Under the pieces are notes generated by a model. It was not told where the DNA came from. It saw nothing but the letters and a program-made list of their open reading frames with translations, and searched no databases. Source: Jiangella aurantiaca (GTDB taxonomy: Bacteria; Actinomycetota; Actinomycetes; Jiangellales; Jiangellaceae). Taken from it: 64,000 bases of DNA. Shown piece by piece: positions 28,330 through 36,353 of the stretch (its first letter is position 1; each line of letters opens with the position of its first letter). The DNA lies in NCBI RefSeq assembly GCF_004349105.1, contig NZ_SMLB01000004.1:186001-250000 (forward strand). The letters run 5' to 3'. Made by a program: the position numbers and the translations under genes.

Positions 28330-29661
28330 ATGGCAGCCGAGCAGGTGATCGCCGGCCGCACGTCGCGGGCCATCGCGGACAGCGTCGAGGCGGCCATCGA
28401 GGCCGGCCGGCTGGCCGAGTCCGAGCCGCTCCCGTCGGTCCGCGGCCTCGCGGCGCGCCTCGGCGTCAGCCCGACGACGGTGTCCGCCGCCTACCGCGAC
28501 CTGCGGCTACGCGGCGTCGTCACGAGTGAGGCGGGCCGGGTGACGCGGGTCGGCGTCCGGCCGGTCAGCCGTGCGCAGCAGTACGGCCCGGTCGGGCCCG
28601 GCGTCCGCGACCTCAGCGACGGCAACCCGGACCCCGAGCTGCTGCCCGACATCCGCGCGGCGCTGCGCCGGCTGGAGCTGCCGCCGTTCCTGTACGGCGC
28701 GCCCGCGGTGCTGCCGGAGCTGGCGGAGATCGCGACGGAGCAGTTCGGCGACCTCCCGGGCTGGCTGCGCACCAACTCCGGGCCGGTCGCCGTCGTCGGC
28801 GGGGCGATGGACGGCGTCGAGCGGGTGCTGGCCAGCCGGGCCCGGCCCAACGACCGCGTCGCCGTCGAGGACCCCGGCTACCCTGGCGTGCTCGAGCTCG
28901 TCAGGTCGATGGGCATGGTGCCGGTCGGCGTCGCCGTCGACGACGGCGGGCCGGTGCCGTCGTCGCTCGCCGCCGCGCTGGCGACCGGGCCGGTCGCGTT
29001 CGTCGTCACCCCGCGGGCGCAGAACCCCACCGGTGCCGCCGTCGACGCCGCCCGTGCGCGCGAGCTGCGCGCCGTTCTCGACGACTACCCGGACGTCCTC
29101 GTGGTCGAGGACGACCACGCGTCGCTCATCGCCGGCGCCCGGTACGTCTCCGTCTGCATCGGCCGCCGGTCGTGGGCGATCGTGCGGACGACCAGCAAGG
29201 TGCTCGGGCCGGACCTGCGCACCGGCTTCCTACTCGCCGACCCGCGCACCGCCCGCCGCGTCGCCGAACGGCAGCTGGTCGGGGCCGGCTGGGTCAGCCA
29301 CCTGCTGCAGCGCCTGGTCGTCCAGCTCTGGTCCGACGACGACGTCCGCACCGGGATGCGCCTCGCGGGCGACGTCTACCGCGCCCGCCGCGAGGCGTTG
29401 CTGAGCCGCCTCGCCGAGCGGAGGATCGCGGCCCGCGGCCGGTCCGGGCTGAACGTCTGCGTGCCGGTGCCGCACGAGGTCGCCGTCGTGCAGGCGCTGC
29501 AGAGTCGCGGCTGGGCGGTACGGGCCGGCGAGCCGCACCGCACGCACGGTGAGCCGTTCGTCCGCATCACGACCGCGACGCTCACGGCCGACGAGGCGGA
29601 CCGGCTGGCCGCCGATCTCGCCGCCGTGCTGGGCCGGTCGCGGCGGACGCGGCTGGCGTGA
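28330..29661 (+). CDS. MocR/PdxR-type regulator (GntR wHTH fused to aminotransferase fold)
   Basis: 443-aa regulator. N-terminal GntR winged helix (about 8-75: LPSVRGLAARLGVSPTTVSAAYRDLRLRGVV) and a C-terminal fold-type I aminotransferase domain. The PLP lysine is K290 in RTTSKVLGPDLRTGF, with TPRAQNPTGAAV and VEDDHASL around it. Such proteins sense pyridoxal phosphate or PLP adducts. ATG 28330 lies directly after the shared motif. The convergent gene 29689-30360 carries the same motif in its promoter, so it is the likely target together with autoregulation. Confidence 0.92.
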   Translation: MAAEQVIAGRTSRAIADSVEAAIEAGRLAESEPLPSVRGLAARLGVSPTTVSAAYRDLRLRGVVTSEAGRVTRVGVRPVSRAQQYGPVGPGVRDLSDGNPDPELLPDIRAALRRLELPPFLYGAPAVLPELAEIATEQFGDLPGWLRTNSGPVAVVGGAMDGVERVLASRARPNDRVAVEDPGYPGVLELVRSMGMVPVGVAVDDGGPVPSSLAAALATGPVAFVVTPRAQNPTGAAVDAARARELRAVLDDYPDVLVVEDDHASLIAGARYVSVCIGRRSWAIVRTTSKVLGPDLRTGFLLADPRTARRVAERQLVGAGWVSHLLQRLVVQLWSDDDVRTGMRLAGDVYRARREALLSRLAERRIAARGRSGLNVCVPVPHEVAVVQALQSRGWAVRAGEPHRTHGEPFVRITTATLTADEADRLAADLAAVLGRSRRTRLA

Positions 29662-29688
29662 GCGCTCGCCGCACCGCCAGCGGGCGGC

Positions 29689-30360
29689 TCAGCCGGCGGC
29701 GCCGAGGTCGAGGACGTCGGCCATGAGAGCGGCCACCTCGCGGTCCCGGCCGTGCGTGCTGGCGGCGAGCGTCGCCTGCACCCGGCTCTGCGTGTCGACC
29801 GGCTTGTTCTGGCTGAGCTTGAACGTGCTCCGGACGTCCGCGGCGGTGAGCTCGAACGCGACGATGCCGGCCAGCAGCCGGTCGACGTAGCCGAGCGACG
29901 GCGTGGGGTCCCAGCCGGTGCCGGCGTACGCCTCGGTCGCGTCGACGCTGGCCAGGATGATCGCCAGCGCCTCATCGGGGTCGTCGACGACGCGGACCGG
30001 CCCGCTCACGTGCACCGCGGCGTAGTTCCACGTCGGGACGTTCGGCCGGTCGCCGTCGTACCAGGTGGGCGAGACGTAGCCGTCCGGGCCGAGGAACACC
30101 GCCAGCGCCGATCCCGCCGTCCGCAGCGCGGCGCTCTGCGGGTTGACCTTCGCCAGGTGCCCGACGATCGCGGTGCCGGGCAGCGGCTCGCCGTCGGCCG
30201 GCGCACGGCCGTCCGGGCCGGGGCGGCGCAGCATCGGCACATGCGTGGCGATGGGGGCAGCGCCGGCGTCGCCGCAGATGATCAGGCCGAACGGGTTCTC
30301 GCGGACCAGCCGTCCCTCGCGGTCCGGCGAGTCGGCGCGGAAGTGCCGGGGGGTGTGCAT
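29689..30360 (-). CDS. FMN-binding negative regulator, PaiB family
   Basis: 223-aa split-barrel flavin protein: MHTPRHFRADSPDREGRLVRENPFGLII at the start, then HVPML and the conserved KVNPQ (HLAKVNPQ) with LAVFLGPDGYVSPTWYDGD. PaiB family members bind FMN or heme-like cofactors; the name 'negative regulator' comes from Bacillus subtilis PaiB and need not apply here. Ribosome site tttggag before ATG 30360. Its 5' leader of about 50 nt starts just after the operator motif it shares with the MocR gene. Confidence 0.88.
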   Translation of the reverse strand: MHTPRHFRADSPDREGRLVRENPFGLIICGDAGAAPIATHVPMLRRPGPDGRAPADGEPLPGTAIVGHLAKVNPQSAALRTAGSALAVFLGPDGYVSPTWYDGDRPNVPTWNYAAVHVSGPVRVVDDPDEALAIILASVDATEAYAGTGWDPTPSLGYVDRLLAGIVAFELTAADVRSTFKLSQNKPVDTQSRVQATLAASTHGRDREVAALMADVLDLGAAG

Positions 30361-30402
30361 CGCGGCTCCAAAGCGGTGTCAGCCGACCGCAGGGTCTGAC
30401 GT

Positions 30403-30462
30403 CAGTCGGCGAAACTGTACTGGTACGGATGCTGTGACCGTAACGCAACAGTCGGCGAACTG
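30403..30462. repeat. Direct repeats flanking the operator in the paiB-amidohydrolase promoter region
   Basis: cagtcggcgaaactg (30403-30417) and cagtcggcgaactg (30449-30462) are near-identical, 46 bp apart, one overlapping the shared motif. They may be further regulator half-sites or a small duplication. Confidence 0.4.
30410..30428 (-). promoter_or_regulatory. Shared operator/promoter motif upstream of paiB
   Basis: Minus strand reads ccgtaccagtacagtttcg, 18 of 19 identical to the motif before the MocR gene and in the same orientation to its gene. It is 50-68 nt upstream of the paiB ATG, fitting a promoter position with TACAGT as -10. Confidence 0.6.
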
Positions 30463-30501
30463 CCAGACTGTGCCCGCGACGACGGACGACGTGGAGGTGC
30501 G

Positions 30502-32127
30502 GTGGAGCTCGACCTGCTGGTGACCGGCGCCCGGATCCTGACCATGGACCCCACCCGGCCGACGGCCTCGCGGCTCGGCGTCTGGCGCGGCCGCGTCGTC
30601 GGGCTGGACGAGGAGGTCGACGGGCTGCGGGCGCGGCGCACGGCCGACCTCGGCGGCGCCACCGTGCTACCGGGATTCGTCGACGCGCATGGCCATCTGG
30701 CATGGACGGGCATGGCCGCCGGCCTGGTCGACCTGTCGGAGTGCCGCACCCGCGACGCCGTTCTCGACGCCGTCCGCCGAGCCGCCGCGGTCGTCCCCGG
30801 TGACGGCTGGGTCGACCTCGCCGGCTACGACCAGCGCCCGCTCGGCGGCCACTTGACCCGCGACGATCTCGAGTCGGCTGTGCCCGGCCGCCGGCTCTAC
30901 ATCCGGCACACCTCCGGGCACGCCTGCCTGGTCTCCGACGCCGTGCTGGCCACTGTCACCGACGACGAGCTGGCCGCGGCCGGGCCGGGCGTCGTCCGCG
31001 ACGCGACCGGCCGGCCGACCGGGCTGCTGGAGGAGGGCGCGATGGCGATCGCCCGCGCCCGCCGGCTGCCGCACTCGCTGGACGAGATCGTCACCGCCGT
31101 CGAGATCGCCGGTCGCGAGTGCCTGGCGCAGGGCATCACGACCGTCGCCGAGGCCGGCATCGTCACCGACCTCGCCGGGTCGTCGCCGGTCGAGCTGGCC
31201 GCGTACCAGGTCGCCCGCGAGCAGGACCGGCTGCCGATCCGGGTCCAGGCGATGGTGCCGGCGGCGATGCTGCGGCCCTCTGGCGCGGCGGCCGGCGACG
31301 GCATCGCGCGCGCCATCGACCTCGGCCTGCGCACCGGCCTCGGTGACGACATGCTGTCGATCGGTGCGCTGAAGCTGTGGCTCGACGGCGGCATGATGGC
31401 GCGCACGGCGGCGCTCACCTCGCCGTATGTGACGCCGGACGGCTCCGACGGCGGCAACGGCCAGCTCGCCTTCGGCGACGACGAGCTGGCGGCGCTGATC
31501 CTGGACGCGCACCGGGCCGGCTGGCAGCTGGCCATCCACGCCATCGGCGACGCCGCGGTCGACCAGGCCATCGCGGTCGTCGCCGCGGCCCAGGCGGCGC
31601 ACCCTCGGCCCGGCGCCCGGCACCGGGTCGAGCACTGCGGGCTGGTCCGGCCCGAGCAGCTGCCGCGGCTGGCGGCGGCCGGGTTGACCGCCGTCGTGCA
31701 GCCGACCTTCCTGCACGCCTTCGGCGACGACTACTCGTCGATCGTGGGGCCGGAGCGCAGCGGCTGGATGTACCGGGGCCGGTCGTTCCTCGACCACGGC
31801 ATCCCGCTCGCCGGCAGCTCCGACCGCCCGGTGGCCGACGGTGCGCCGCTGCGGGCCATCCAGTTCATGGTCGAGCGGACCAGCTCCGGCGGCGCCCCCG
31901 TCGGACCGGACGAGGCGGTCGCCGTCGACGAGGCGCTGGCCGCCTACACCACCGGCAGCTCCTACGCCTGCCGCGTCGAGGACGTCGCCGGCAGCCTCGC
32001 CGCGGGGAAGCTCGCCGACCTGGTGGTGCTCGGCGCCGACCCGCGCTCCGTCGAGCCGTCGGCCATCGCGGCCATCCCGGTCGTGGCGACGGTTCTCGGC
32101 GGCGAGGTCGTCCACGGGGCGATCTAG
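30502..32127 (+). CDS. Amidohydrolase family protein (YtcJ/NfdA-like)
   Basis: 541-aa metal-dependent hydrolase. The entry motif FVDAHGHLAWTG holds the first metal histidines (HGHL), followed by WVDLAGYDQRPLGGHLTRDDLE. Later ligands are in LAIHAIGDAAVDQAI and RHRVEHCGLV, and the final Asp is in GSSDRPVADG. The composite urease-like domain closes at LAAGKLADLVVLGADP. Members hydrolyse N-substituted amides or formamides; substrate here unknown. GTG start with ggagg at 30493-30497. Divergent from paiB, so it could share its regulation. Confidence 0.88.
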   Translation: MELDLLVTGARILTMDPTRPTASRLGVWRGRVVGLDEEVDGLRARRTADLGGATVLPGFVDAHGHLAWTGMAAGLVDLSECRTRDAVLDAVRRAAAVVPGDGWVDLAGYDQRPLGGHLTRDDLESAVPGRRLYIRHTSGHACLVSDAVLATVTDDELAAAGPGVVRDATGRPTGLLEEGAMAIARARRLPHSLDEIVTAVEIAGRECLAQGITTVAEAGIVTDLAGSSPVELAAYQVAREQDRLPIRVQAMVPAAMLRPSGAAAGDGIARAIDLGLRTGLGDDMLSIGALKLWLDGGMMARTAALTSPYVTPDGSDGGNGQLAFGDDELAALILDAHRAGWQLAIHAIGDAAVDQAIAVVAAAQAAHPRPGARHRVEHCGLVRPEQLPRLAAAGLTAVVQPTFLHAFGDDYSSIVGPERSGWMYRGRSFLDHGIPLAGSSDRPVADGAPLRAIQFMVERTSSGGAPVGPDEAVAVDEALAAYTTGSSYACRVEDVAGSLAAGKLADLVVLGADPRSVEPSAIAAIPVVATVLGGEVVHGAI

Positions 32128-32129
32128 CT

Positions 32130-32174
32130 CGAAGCCGACCGCGAGGTCCCAGGCCGCGGCAAGTCCCACAAGGG
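32130..32174 (-). repeat. 45-nt dispersed repeat, copy 2
   Basis: Reverse complement matches 19975-20019 at 39 of 45 positions. It begins 2 nt after the amidohydrolase stop. Relative to the gene it follows, it is inverted compared with copy 1. Confidence 0.75.
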
Positions 32175-32296
32175 CGATGCGACTCTGAGTCCGCTCCGGG
32201 TCCCCCTTACGGGAGAGCCCCTACGTCCTGGGACGTAGGCGACGGCTCGGCTCCAGGACCGATGTGCGGGCGTCCCCCGGCTGGGACCGTAGAGCC

Positions 32297-32446
32297 ATGG
32301 TGTTCAGGATGCTGGCGACGGGCGCGTTCCTCGTCGGCACGTCGGCGCCGGCCGGCCCCGACCCCGGCGCCGAGCCGGCGGAGTCGCCGTCGTCGCCGGG
32401 AGCGGCCGACGGCGAGCGCGAGCCGGACGCCGTCGCGGGGAAGTGA
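32297..32446 (+). CDS. Possible small ORF, 49 aa
   Basis: MVFRMLATGAFLVGTSAPAG followed by a Pro/Glu/Ala-rich tail. It looks like a signal peptide with a short disordered remainder and has no recognised family. No clear ribosome site. It may be a decayed gene or chance ORF in a 408-bp gap. Confidence 0.25.
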   Translation: MVFRMLATGAFLVGTSAPAGPDPGAEPAESPSSPGAADGEREPDAVAGK

Positions 32447-32471
32447 CCCACCGGCGGGGGTGAACGGGGCA

Positions 32472-32514
32472 GCGAGAGCGCCGGGCTCGCGGGGGTCGAG
32501 CCCGGCGCTCTCGC
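32472..32514 (-). terminator. Strong stem-loop 3' of the DoxX gene
   Basis: Perfect 18-bp arms (32472-32489 and 32497-32514) around a 7-nt loop, 22 nt beyond the DoxX stop. This is the most stable simple hairpin in the window. No U-tract. Probably an intrinsic terminator. Confidence 0.7.
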
Positions 32515-32536
32515 CGGTCGTGGGGGGTGACGGTGG

Positions 32537-33034
32537 TCAGCGTGCGCTCGGCTCCAGCCGTGCACCGAGCGCCTTGGCGCCGATCACCAGGACGGCCGCG
32601 GCCAGGATGATGTCCTTGAACACGTACTGTGCCTCGAGCGTCGGCGTGCCGTCCGGGAACATGTCGCCGAAGAAGAGGACCAGCGGCGACATCATCCCGA
32701 CCAGCGCGCCGGCCAGCACCACCAGGCCGGTGCGCAGGAACACGCCGGTGACCAGCGTGAGCCCGATGAACGTCTCGATGACGGCGGTCAGCGTCACCGC
32801 TGCCTGCCCGCTCACGAGGCCCATCGTCAGCGTGTCGACGGTCCGCATGACCAGCGGCTCCGCCGGGCTCGCGCCGGGGAAGAACTTCAGTGCGCCGAAC
32901 GCCAGGACCACGATGCCGAGGCTGACCTGAAGCGCCTGGATCCCGTGCGCCGCGAGCCACCCAGCGGCGACGGCGACCGGGTCGCGGCGGGCGGATGCGC
33001 CGGTGCTCGGACGGGCGGGGGCTGTGGTGGACAT
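32537..33034 (-). CDS. DoxX/YkgB-like membrane protein, 165 aa
   Basis: Four transmembrane helices (about 22-46, 66-92, 95-118, 140-158). The pattern LQVSLGIVVLAFGALKFFPG, then an acidic/charged loop, and FIGLTLVTGVFLRTGLVVLAGALVGMM is typical of the DoxX-like family (DUF417/YkgB branch), small quinone-linked or redox-associated membrane proteins of unclear function. Start ATG 33034 with a weak AG-rich leader (gatggtagatc upstream on the minus strand). Followed by a strong terminator. Confidence 0.82.
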   Translation of the reverse strand: MSTTAPARPSTGASARRDPVAVAAGWLAAHGIQALQVSLGIVVLAFGALKFFPGASPAEPLVMRTVDTLTMGLVSGQAAVTLTAVIETFIGLTLVTGVFLRTGLVVLAGALVGMMSPLVLFFGDMFPDGTPTLEAQYVFKDIILAAAVLVIGAKALGARLEPSAR

Positions 33035-33604
33035 GATCTACCATCCTTCGTTGAGAGGGGTCCGCGGCTTGGACTGTCCTTCTCGGCGGACCGCCGGAGT
33101 TGCCGCTCCGGCGGTCCTTCACCGACTCCGGTTCGGAGTGGCTTCACGCTACGAAGGCCTGGCGTGCCCGGGCGTCGGCTTGCGGGCGTATCTTGCGCCT
33201 ACGATCGGCGACGTACGGGGTGCACGGGATCTCCCGGGGGAGTGCGGCCCGGCGCTGGAGTTGATCAGTTCACGTAGGGGTGTGTGAACACGCCGAGGGC
33301 GGAGCGCCGGGTCCGCTCACGAACGCAGAGACCGGGGGACCCGGGCGCTGCCTTCGCCCGGATCCCCCGGCCATTCCCCGTGATCCCCCGTCGTGCGGGT
33401 CGGGATCATTCCGCCGAACTCCGGCAGCACACCCGAACGCCCTATTGCTGCATCAGCCGAACGGCCGACTGGACCATCGGGCCATTCCCAGCTTCCCGAA
33501 GAATTTCACCCATGTGATTGTTCCGGGCCTCGCCGGCCCGCGCTCGAACTGGAGGAACAATTCGGACGAATCATCCCGCGCCCGGATATCGCCGGAGCCG
33601 TCAT
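33035..33604. other. Gene-poor region
   Basis: About 570 bp without a supported gene. Frames here lack family-like sequence or ribosome sites, and base composition drops below the window mean around 33400-33560. It contains one stable hairpin (33332-33370) and a C-rich stretch with repeated atcccc/gatcat words. Confidence 0.5.
33332..33370. repeat. Isolated stem-loop in the gene-poor region
   Basis: Arms of 16 bp with one C-A mismatch (33332-33347 and 33355-33370), loop ctgcctt. Starts ccgggggacccgggcg. Not next to a gene end, so it is not an obvious terminator. Confidence 0.6.
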
Positions 33605-33766
33605 TCAGTCCGCAGTCGCGTCGGGGAAGACCGTCGGGAGCCGTCCGGCCGAGCCGTCGGGAGCGAGCGGCACGATGCGCCGGCCCTCGCGCCGGATCGG
33701 GCGCGCTTCCCAGGCGTGGTCGGCGGCGTTCCAGGTCAGGACGTACTCCGTGTCGCGGTGCAGCAT
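33605..33766 (-). CDS. Small hypothetical protein, 53 aa
   Basis: Starts MLHRDTEYVLTWNAADHAWEARP and continues REGRRIVPLAPDG: two beta-hairpin-like strands with aromatic residues, then an acidic tail. Codon use is typical of real genes here, and gaagg/gagg lie 6-14 nt upstream. No family recognised; it is not DUF397, the common small partner of XRE regulators in streptomycetes. Divergent from the XRE gene. Confidence 0.45.
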   Translation of the reverse strand: MLHRDTEYVLTWNAADHAWEARPIRREGRRIVPLAPDGSAGRLPTVFPDATAD

Positions 33767-33901
33767 CGGCCTCAACCTTCCGAATCCCCTGCGTCCCCCG
33801 GAAGTCGCGGCGGGTTGCCGGGTTCGGGGTGGTCTGCCCGGCAACCCGCCTCAAGTCACGGCATCCATGATCGGTGTCGAATCGGGAGAAAGGCACCGGC
33901 C

Positions 33902-33946
33902 ATGACTCGTGTTTCGATCATTTCGCCGGAATTGGGTGATCAGTAG
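33902..33946 (+). CDS. 14-codon ORF upstream of the XRE regulator
   Basis: Encodes MTRVSIISPELGDQ. A good ribosome site (gagaaagg, about 8 nt before ATG) precedes it, and the main regulator gene begins 37 nt after its stop. Could be a leader peptide or a small signal peptide; equally a chance ORF. Confidence 0.3.
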   Translation: MTRVSIISPELGDQ

Positions 33947-33983
33947 GGTATCGAGGTGGGATCATCGGGGGAGGCGAGTGGGG

Positions 33984-35465
33984 ATGGTTCGGGATTCTCC
34001 GGAGCACCTGACAGCAATACGCCGAGAATGCGATTATGTTCCTCCCCACGTACGTGGAGACATCGTGCGCGAACCGAACGAGCACCTGCGACTGGCCCGC
34101 GAGAGCACGCCGTCGGCCGACGTGCCGGATGCGGCGATGTCCCGCCAGGAGCTGGCGGACCGCGTCAACGCCTACCTCTTCGACCACACCGGCCGGCTGC
34201 ACGAGCTGGACGACAACTACATCGGCAAGCTCGAGCGCGGCATCATCCGCTGGCCCCAGGCCGCTTACCGCGAGGCCCTGCGCTCCGTCCTCGGAGCGGC
34301 GACCGACCGCGACCTCGGCTTCGTCAACACCCGCCGGCTGCAGTCCGCACCGGTCGTGCGGCTCGCCGCGCCCCAGCCGGGTCTCGCCGACGCGCACCCA
34401 CCGCATCCCACGACCGCCCTCGAGCCGATGGGCGGTGAGCCGGACGTGAAGCGGCACGAGTTCCTCCGCGCGGCCTTCGTAGGAGTCGGAGGCCTGCTGG
34501 CGTCGCCGTCCACGCTGCTCGACCTGCTGGCGCCGCTGCGGCCCACCGACGCGCCGAAGCGGGTCGGCCGCAGCGAGATCGAGCAGGTCCGTGGCGCCGC
34601 CGACCTGCTGGTCAGCTGGGGGCACAGCCACGGTGGCGCAGGGGTGCGCGAGGCGGCGAACGCCCAGCTGCGCTGGTTCGGCCAGTTGCTCAACGCCCAG
34701 GCGACGCCCGAAGTGCGGGTCGAGCTGCACGAGGCGGTCGGGCTGCTCGGCCACGCCACGGCGCACATGGCCTTCGACGCGTGCGCGTACGACGACGCGC
34801 GGCAGATCTTCAAGTTCGCGCTGGCCTGCTCCGAGGAGGTCGGCAGCTGGCACCTGCGCGCCAAGGTGCTGTCGTCGCTGGCCCGGCAGGAGATCTGGCG
34901 TGGCGAGCCCGACCTCGGCCTGACGTACACGGAGCTGGCGCTGGTCCGGTCCGACCGGCTGACGGCCACCGAGCAGGCCATGCTGCACACCGCCCGGGCC
35001 CGCGCGCTGGCCAAGCTCGGCCGCTACCAGGACACCCTGCGCGCCGTTGGCCAGGCCGACGAGGCGTTCGCGCACACCGCCCCGGCCGGCGACCCGCCGT
35101 GGATGGCGTACTACGACGCCGCCCAGCACGCCGGCGACACCGGGCACGCGCTGTTCGACCTGACGGTGCAGGGTCACCGCACCGAGGCCGCGGACCGCCT
35201 GCAGGCCGCCGTCGACGGCCACACCGCCGACTACGTCCGCTCCCGCGCCATGTCGCAGACCAAGCTCGCGTCGCTGACCATGGCCGTCGGCGACCCCCAC
35301 GAGGCCGCCCGCCTCGGCCTGGCCGCCGTCACCGACGCCGGGCGGCTGCACTCGCGGCGGGCCGCGATGGACCTCGCCGAACTGCGCACCTACGCCGGCC
35401 GGCACGCCGGTGTCCCCGAGGTGGCCGAGCTGCGGCATCGGCTCACCACCGCACTGGCGTCGTGA
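33984..35465 (+). CDS. XRE-like regulator with helical/TPR C-terminal domain
   Basis: About 493 aa. N-terminal HTH: REPNEHLRLARESTPSADVPDAAMSRQELADRVNAYLFDHTGRLHELDDNYIGKLERG shows the actinomycete XRE type in which 'MSRQELADRVN' and 'YIGKLERGIIRWP' flank the recognition helix. The rest (about 190-480) is alpha-helical repeat (ADLLVSWGHSHGG..., ARQIFKFALACSEEVGSWHLRAKVLSSLARQEIW) suited to ligand binding. ATG 33984 has gggaggcg upstream; GTG 34065, right before REPNEH, with ggaga, is an equally credible start. GTGA overlap with the kinase gene implies a functional pair. Confidence 0.82.
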   Translation: MVRDSPEHLTAIRRECDYVPPHVRGDIVREPNEHLRLARESTPSADVPDAAMSRQELADRVNAYLFDHTGRLHELDDNYIGKLERGIIRWPQAAYREALRSVLGAATDRDLGFVNTRRLQSAPVVRLAAPQPGLADAHPPHPTTALEPMGGEPDVKRHEFLRAAFVGVGGLLASPSTLLDLLAPLRPTDAPKRVGRSEIEQVRGAADLLVSWGHSHGGAGVREAANAQLRWFGQLLNAQATPEVRVELHEAVGLLGHATAHMAFDACAYDDARQIFKFALACSEEVGSWHLRAKVLSSLARQEIWRGEPDLGLTYTELALVRSDRLTATEQAMLHTARARALAKLGRYQDTLRAVGQADEAFAHTAPAGDPPWMAYYDAAQHAGDTGHALFDLTVQGHRTEAADRLQAAVDGHTADYVRSRAMSQTKLASLTMAVGDPHEAARLGLAAVTDAGRLHSRRAAMDLAELRTYAGRHAGVPEVAELRHRLTTALAS

Positions 35466-36346
35466 CGGTCGACCACGCCCACCGCGTTCTGCACCACGCC
35501 TGCCGCCGCGCCGGACTCGATCCGGCACCGGCCGAGCTGATCCGCCGCGCCGAGAACTCCGTCTACCGCCTCCCGGGCGAGGTGATCGCCCGGGTCGGCC
35601 GGTCCGGTCAGACGGCCGCGGCCGGCAACGAGGTGCGCGTCGCCCACTGGCTGGAGCGGGCCGGGCTGCCCGCCGTCCGCGCGCTTCCTGGAGTCGAGCA
35701 GCCGGTCGACGTCGACGGCGTCCCGGTCACGTTCTGGCGGGCGCTGCCGCCGCACCAGGAGGCCGCCGACCGGCAGGTGGCTGACGTGCTGCGGCGGCTG
35801 CACGTGTTGGACCCGCCGGGCGAGTTCGCGTTGCCGGAGCTGGCGCCGTTCGTGCGCGTGCGCGACCGGATCGCGGCGGCGCCGACGGTGTCCGCGGCGG
35901 ATCGCGCGTGGCTGCTCGGGTACCTCGCCGAGCTCGAGGCCCGGCACGCCGAGCTGCCGGGCGGCCTGGCCGCCGGCGTCGTGCACGGCGACGCGTGGGC
36001 GGGCAACGTGGTGGCCGACGGCGGCGGCACCGTCTGGCTGCTGGACCTCGAGCGGTTCTCCTTCGGCCCGCCGGAGTGGGACCTGGTGTCCACGGCGGTG
36101 CGCATGACATCGTTCGGGACGCTCGACGCCGCCGAGTACGCCGACTTCTGCGCCGCCTACGGCCACGACGTCACCGGCTGGGCCGGCTACGAGACGCTGC
36201 GCGACATCCGCGAGCTGCGCGCCTGCTCGTACATGCTGCAGCACGCCGGCCGCAGCGACGCGGCGCGGGCCGAGGCTCACTGGCGGCTGGCCTGCCTGCG
36301 CGGAGGGTCCGGCGACCGGCCGTGGCACTGGCGGCGCGTGTTCTGA
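35462..36346 (+). CDS. Aminoglycoside-phosphotransferase-fold kinase
   Basis: 294-aa APH/choline-kinase-fold protein. Catalytic loop VVHGDAWAGNVVAD (the HGDxxxxN motif) and the DFG-like LLDLERFSFGPPEWDLV are intact; the N-lobe has RRAENSVYRLPGEVIARVGR. A small-molecule kinase, substrate unknown. A drug-resistance role should not be assumed: this family has many metabolic members. GTG 35462 overlaps the stop of the XRE gene, so the regulator likely senses or controls the kinase's pathway. Translationally coupled. Confidence 0.85.
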   Translation: MTVDHAHRVLHHACRRAGLDPAPAELIRRAENSVYRLPGEVIARVGRSGQTAAAGNEVRVAHWLERAGLPAVRALPGVEQPVDVDGVPVTFWRALPPHQEAADRQVADVLRRLHVLDPPGEFALPELAPFVRVRDRIAAAPTVSAADRAWLLGYLAELEARHAELPGGLAAGVVHGDAWAGNVVADGGGTVWLLDLERFSFGPPEWDLVSTAVRMTSFGTLDAAEYADFCAAYGHDVTGWAGYETLRDIRELRACSYMLQHAGRSDAARAEAHWRLACLRGGSGDRPWHWRRVF

Positions 36347-36353
36347 TCCTCGG

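Noticed and set aside
28330-30360. Toxin-antitoxin or defence module
   Set aside because: MocR and PaiB-like proteins form a metabolic regulatory pair; no toxin features.
33280-33905. Several overlapping plus-strand frames in the gene-poor region
   Set aside because: Arg/Pro/Ser-rich translations, no ribosome sites and no motifs.
35462-36346. Aminoglycoside resistance gene
   Set aside because: Only the general kinase fold is seen; coupling to an XRE regulator and no resistance context make that label unsupported.
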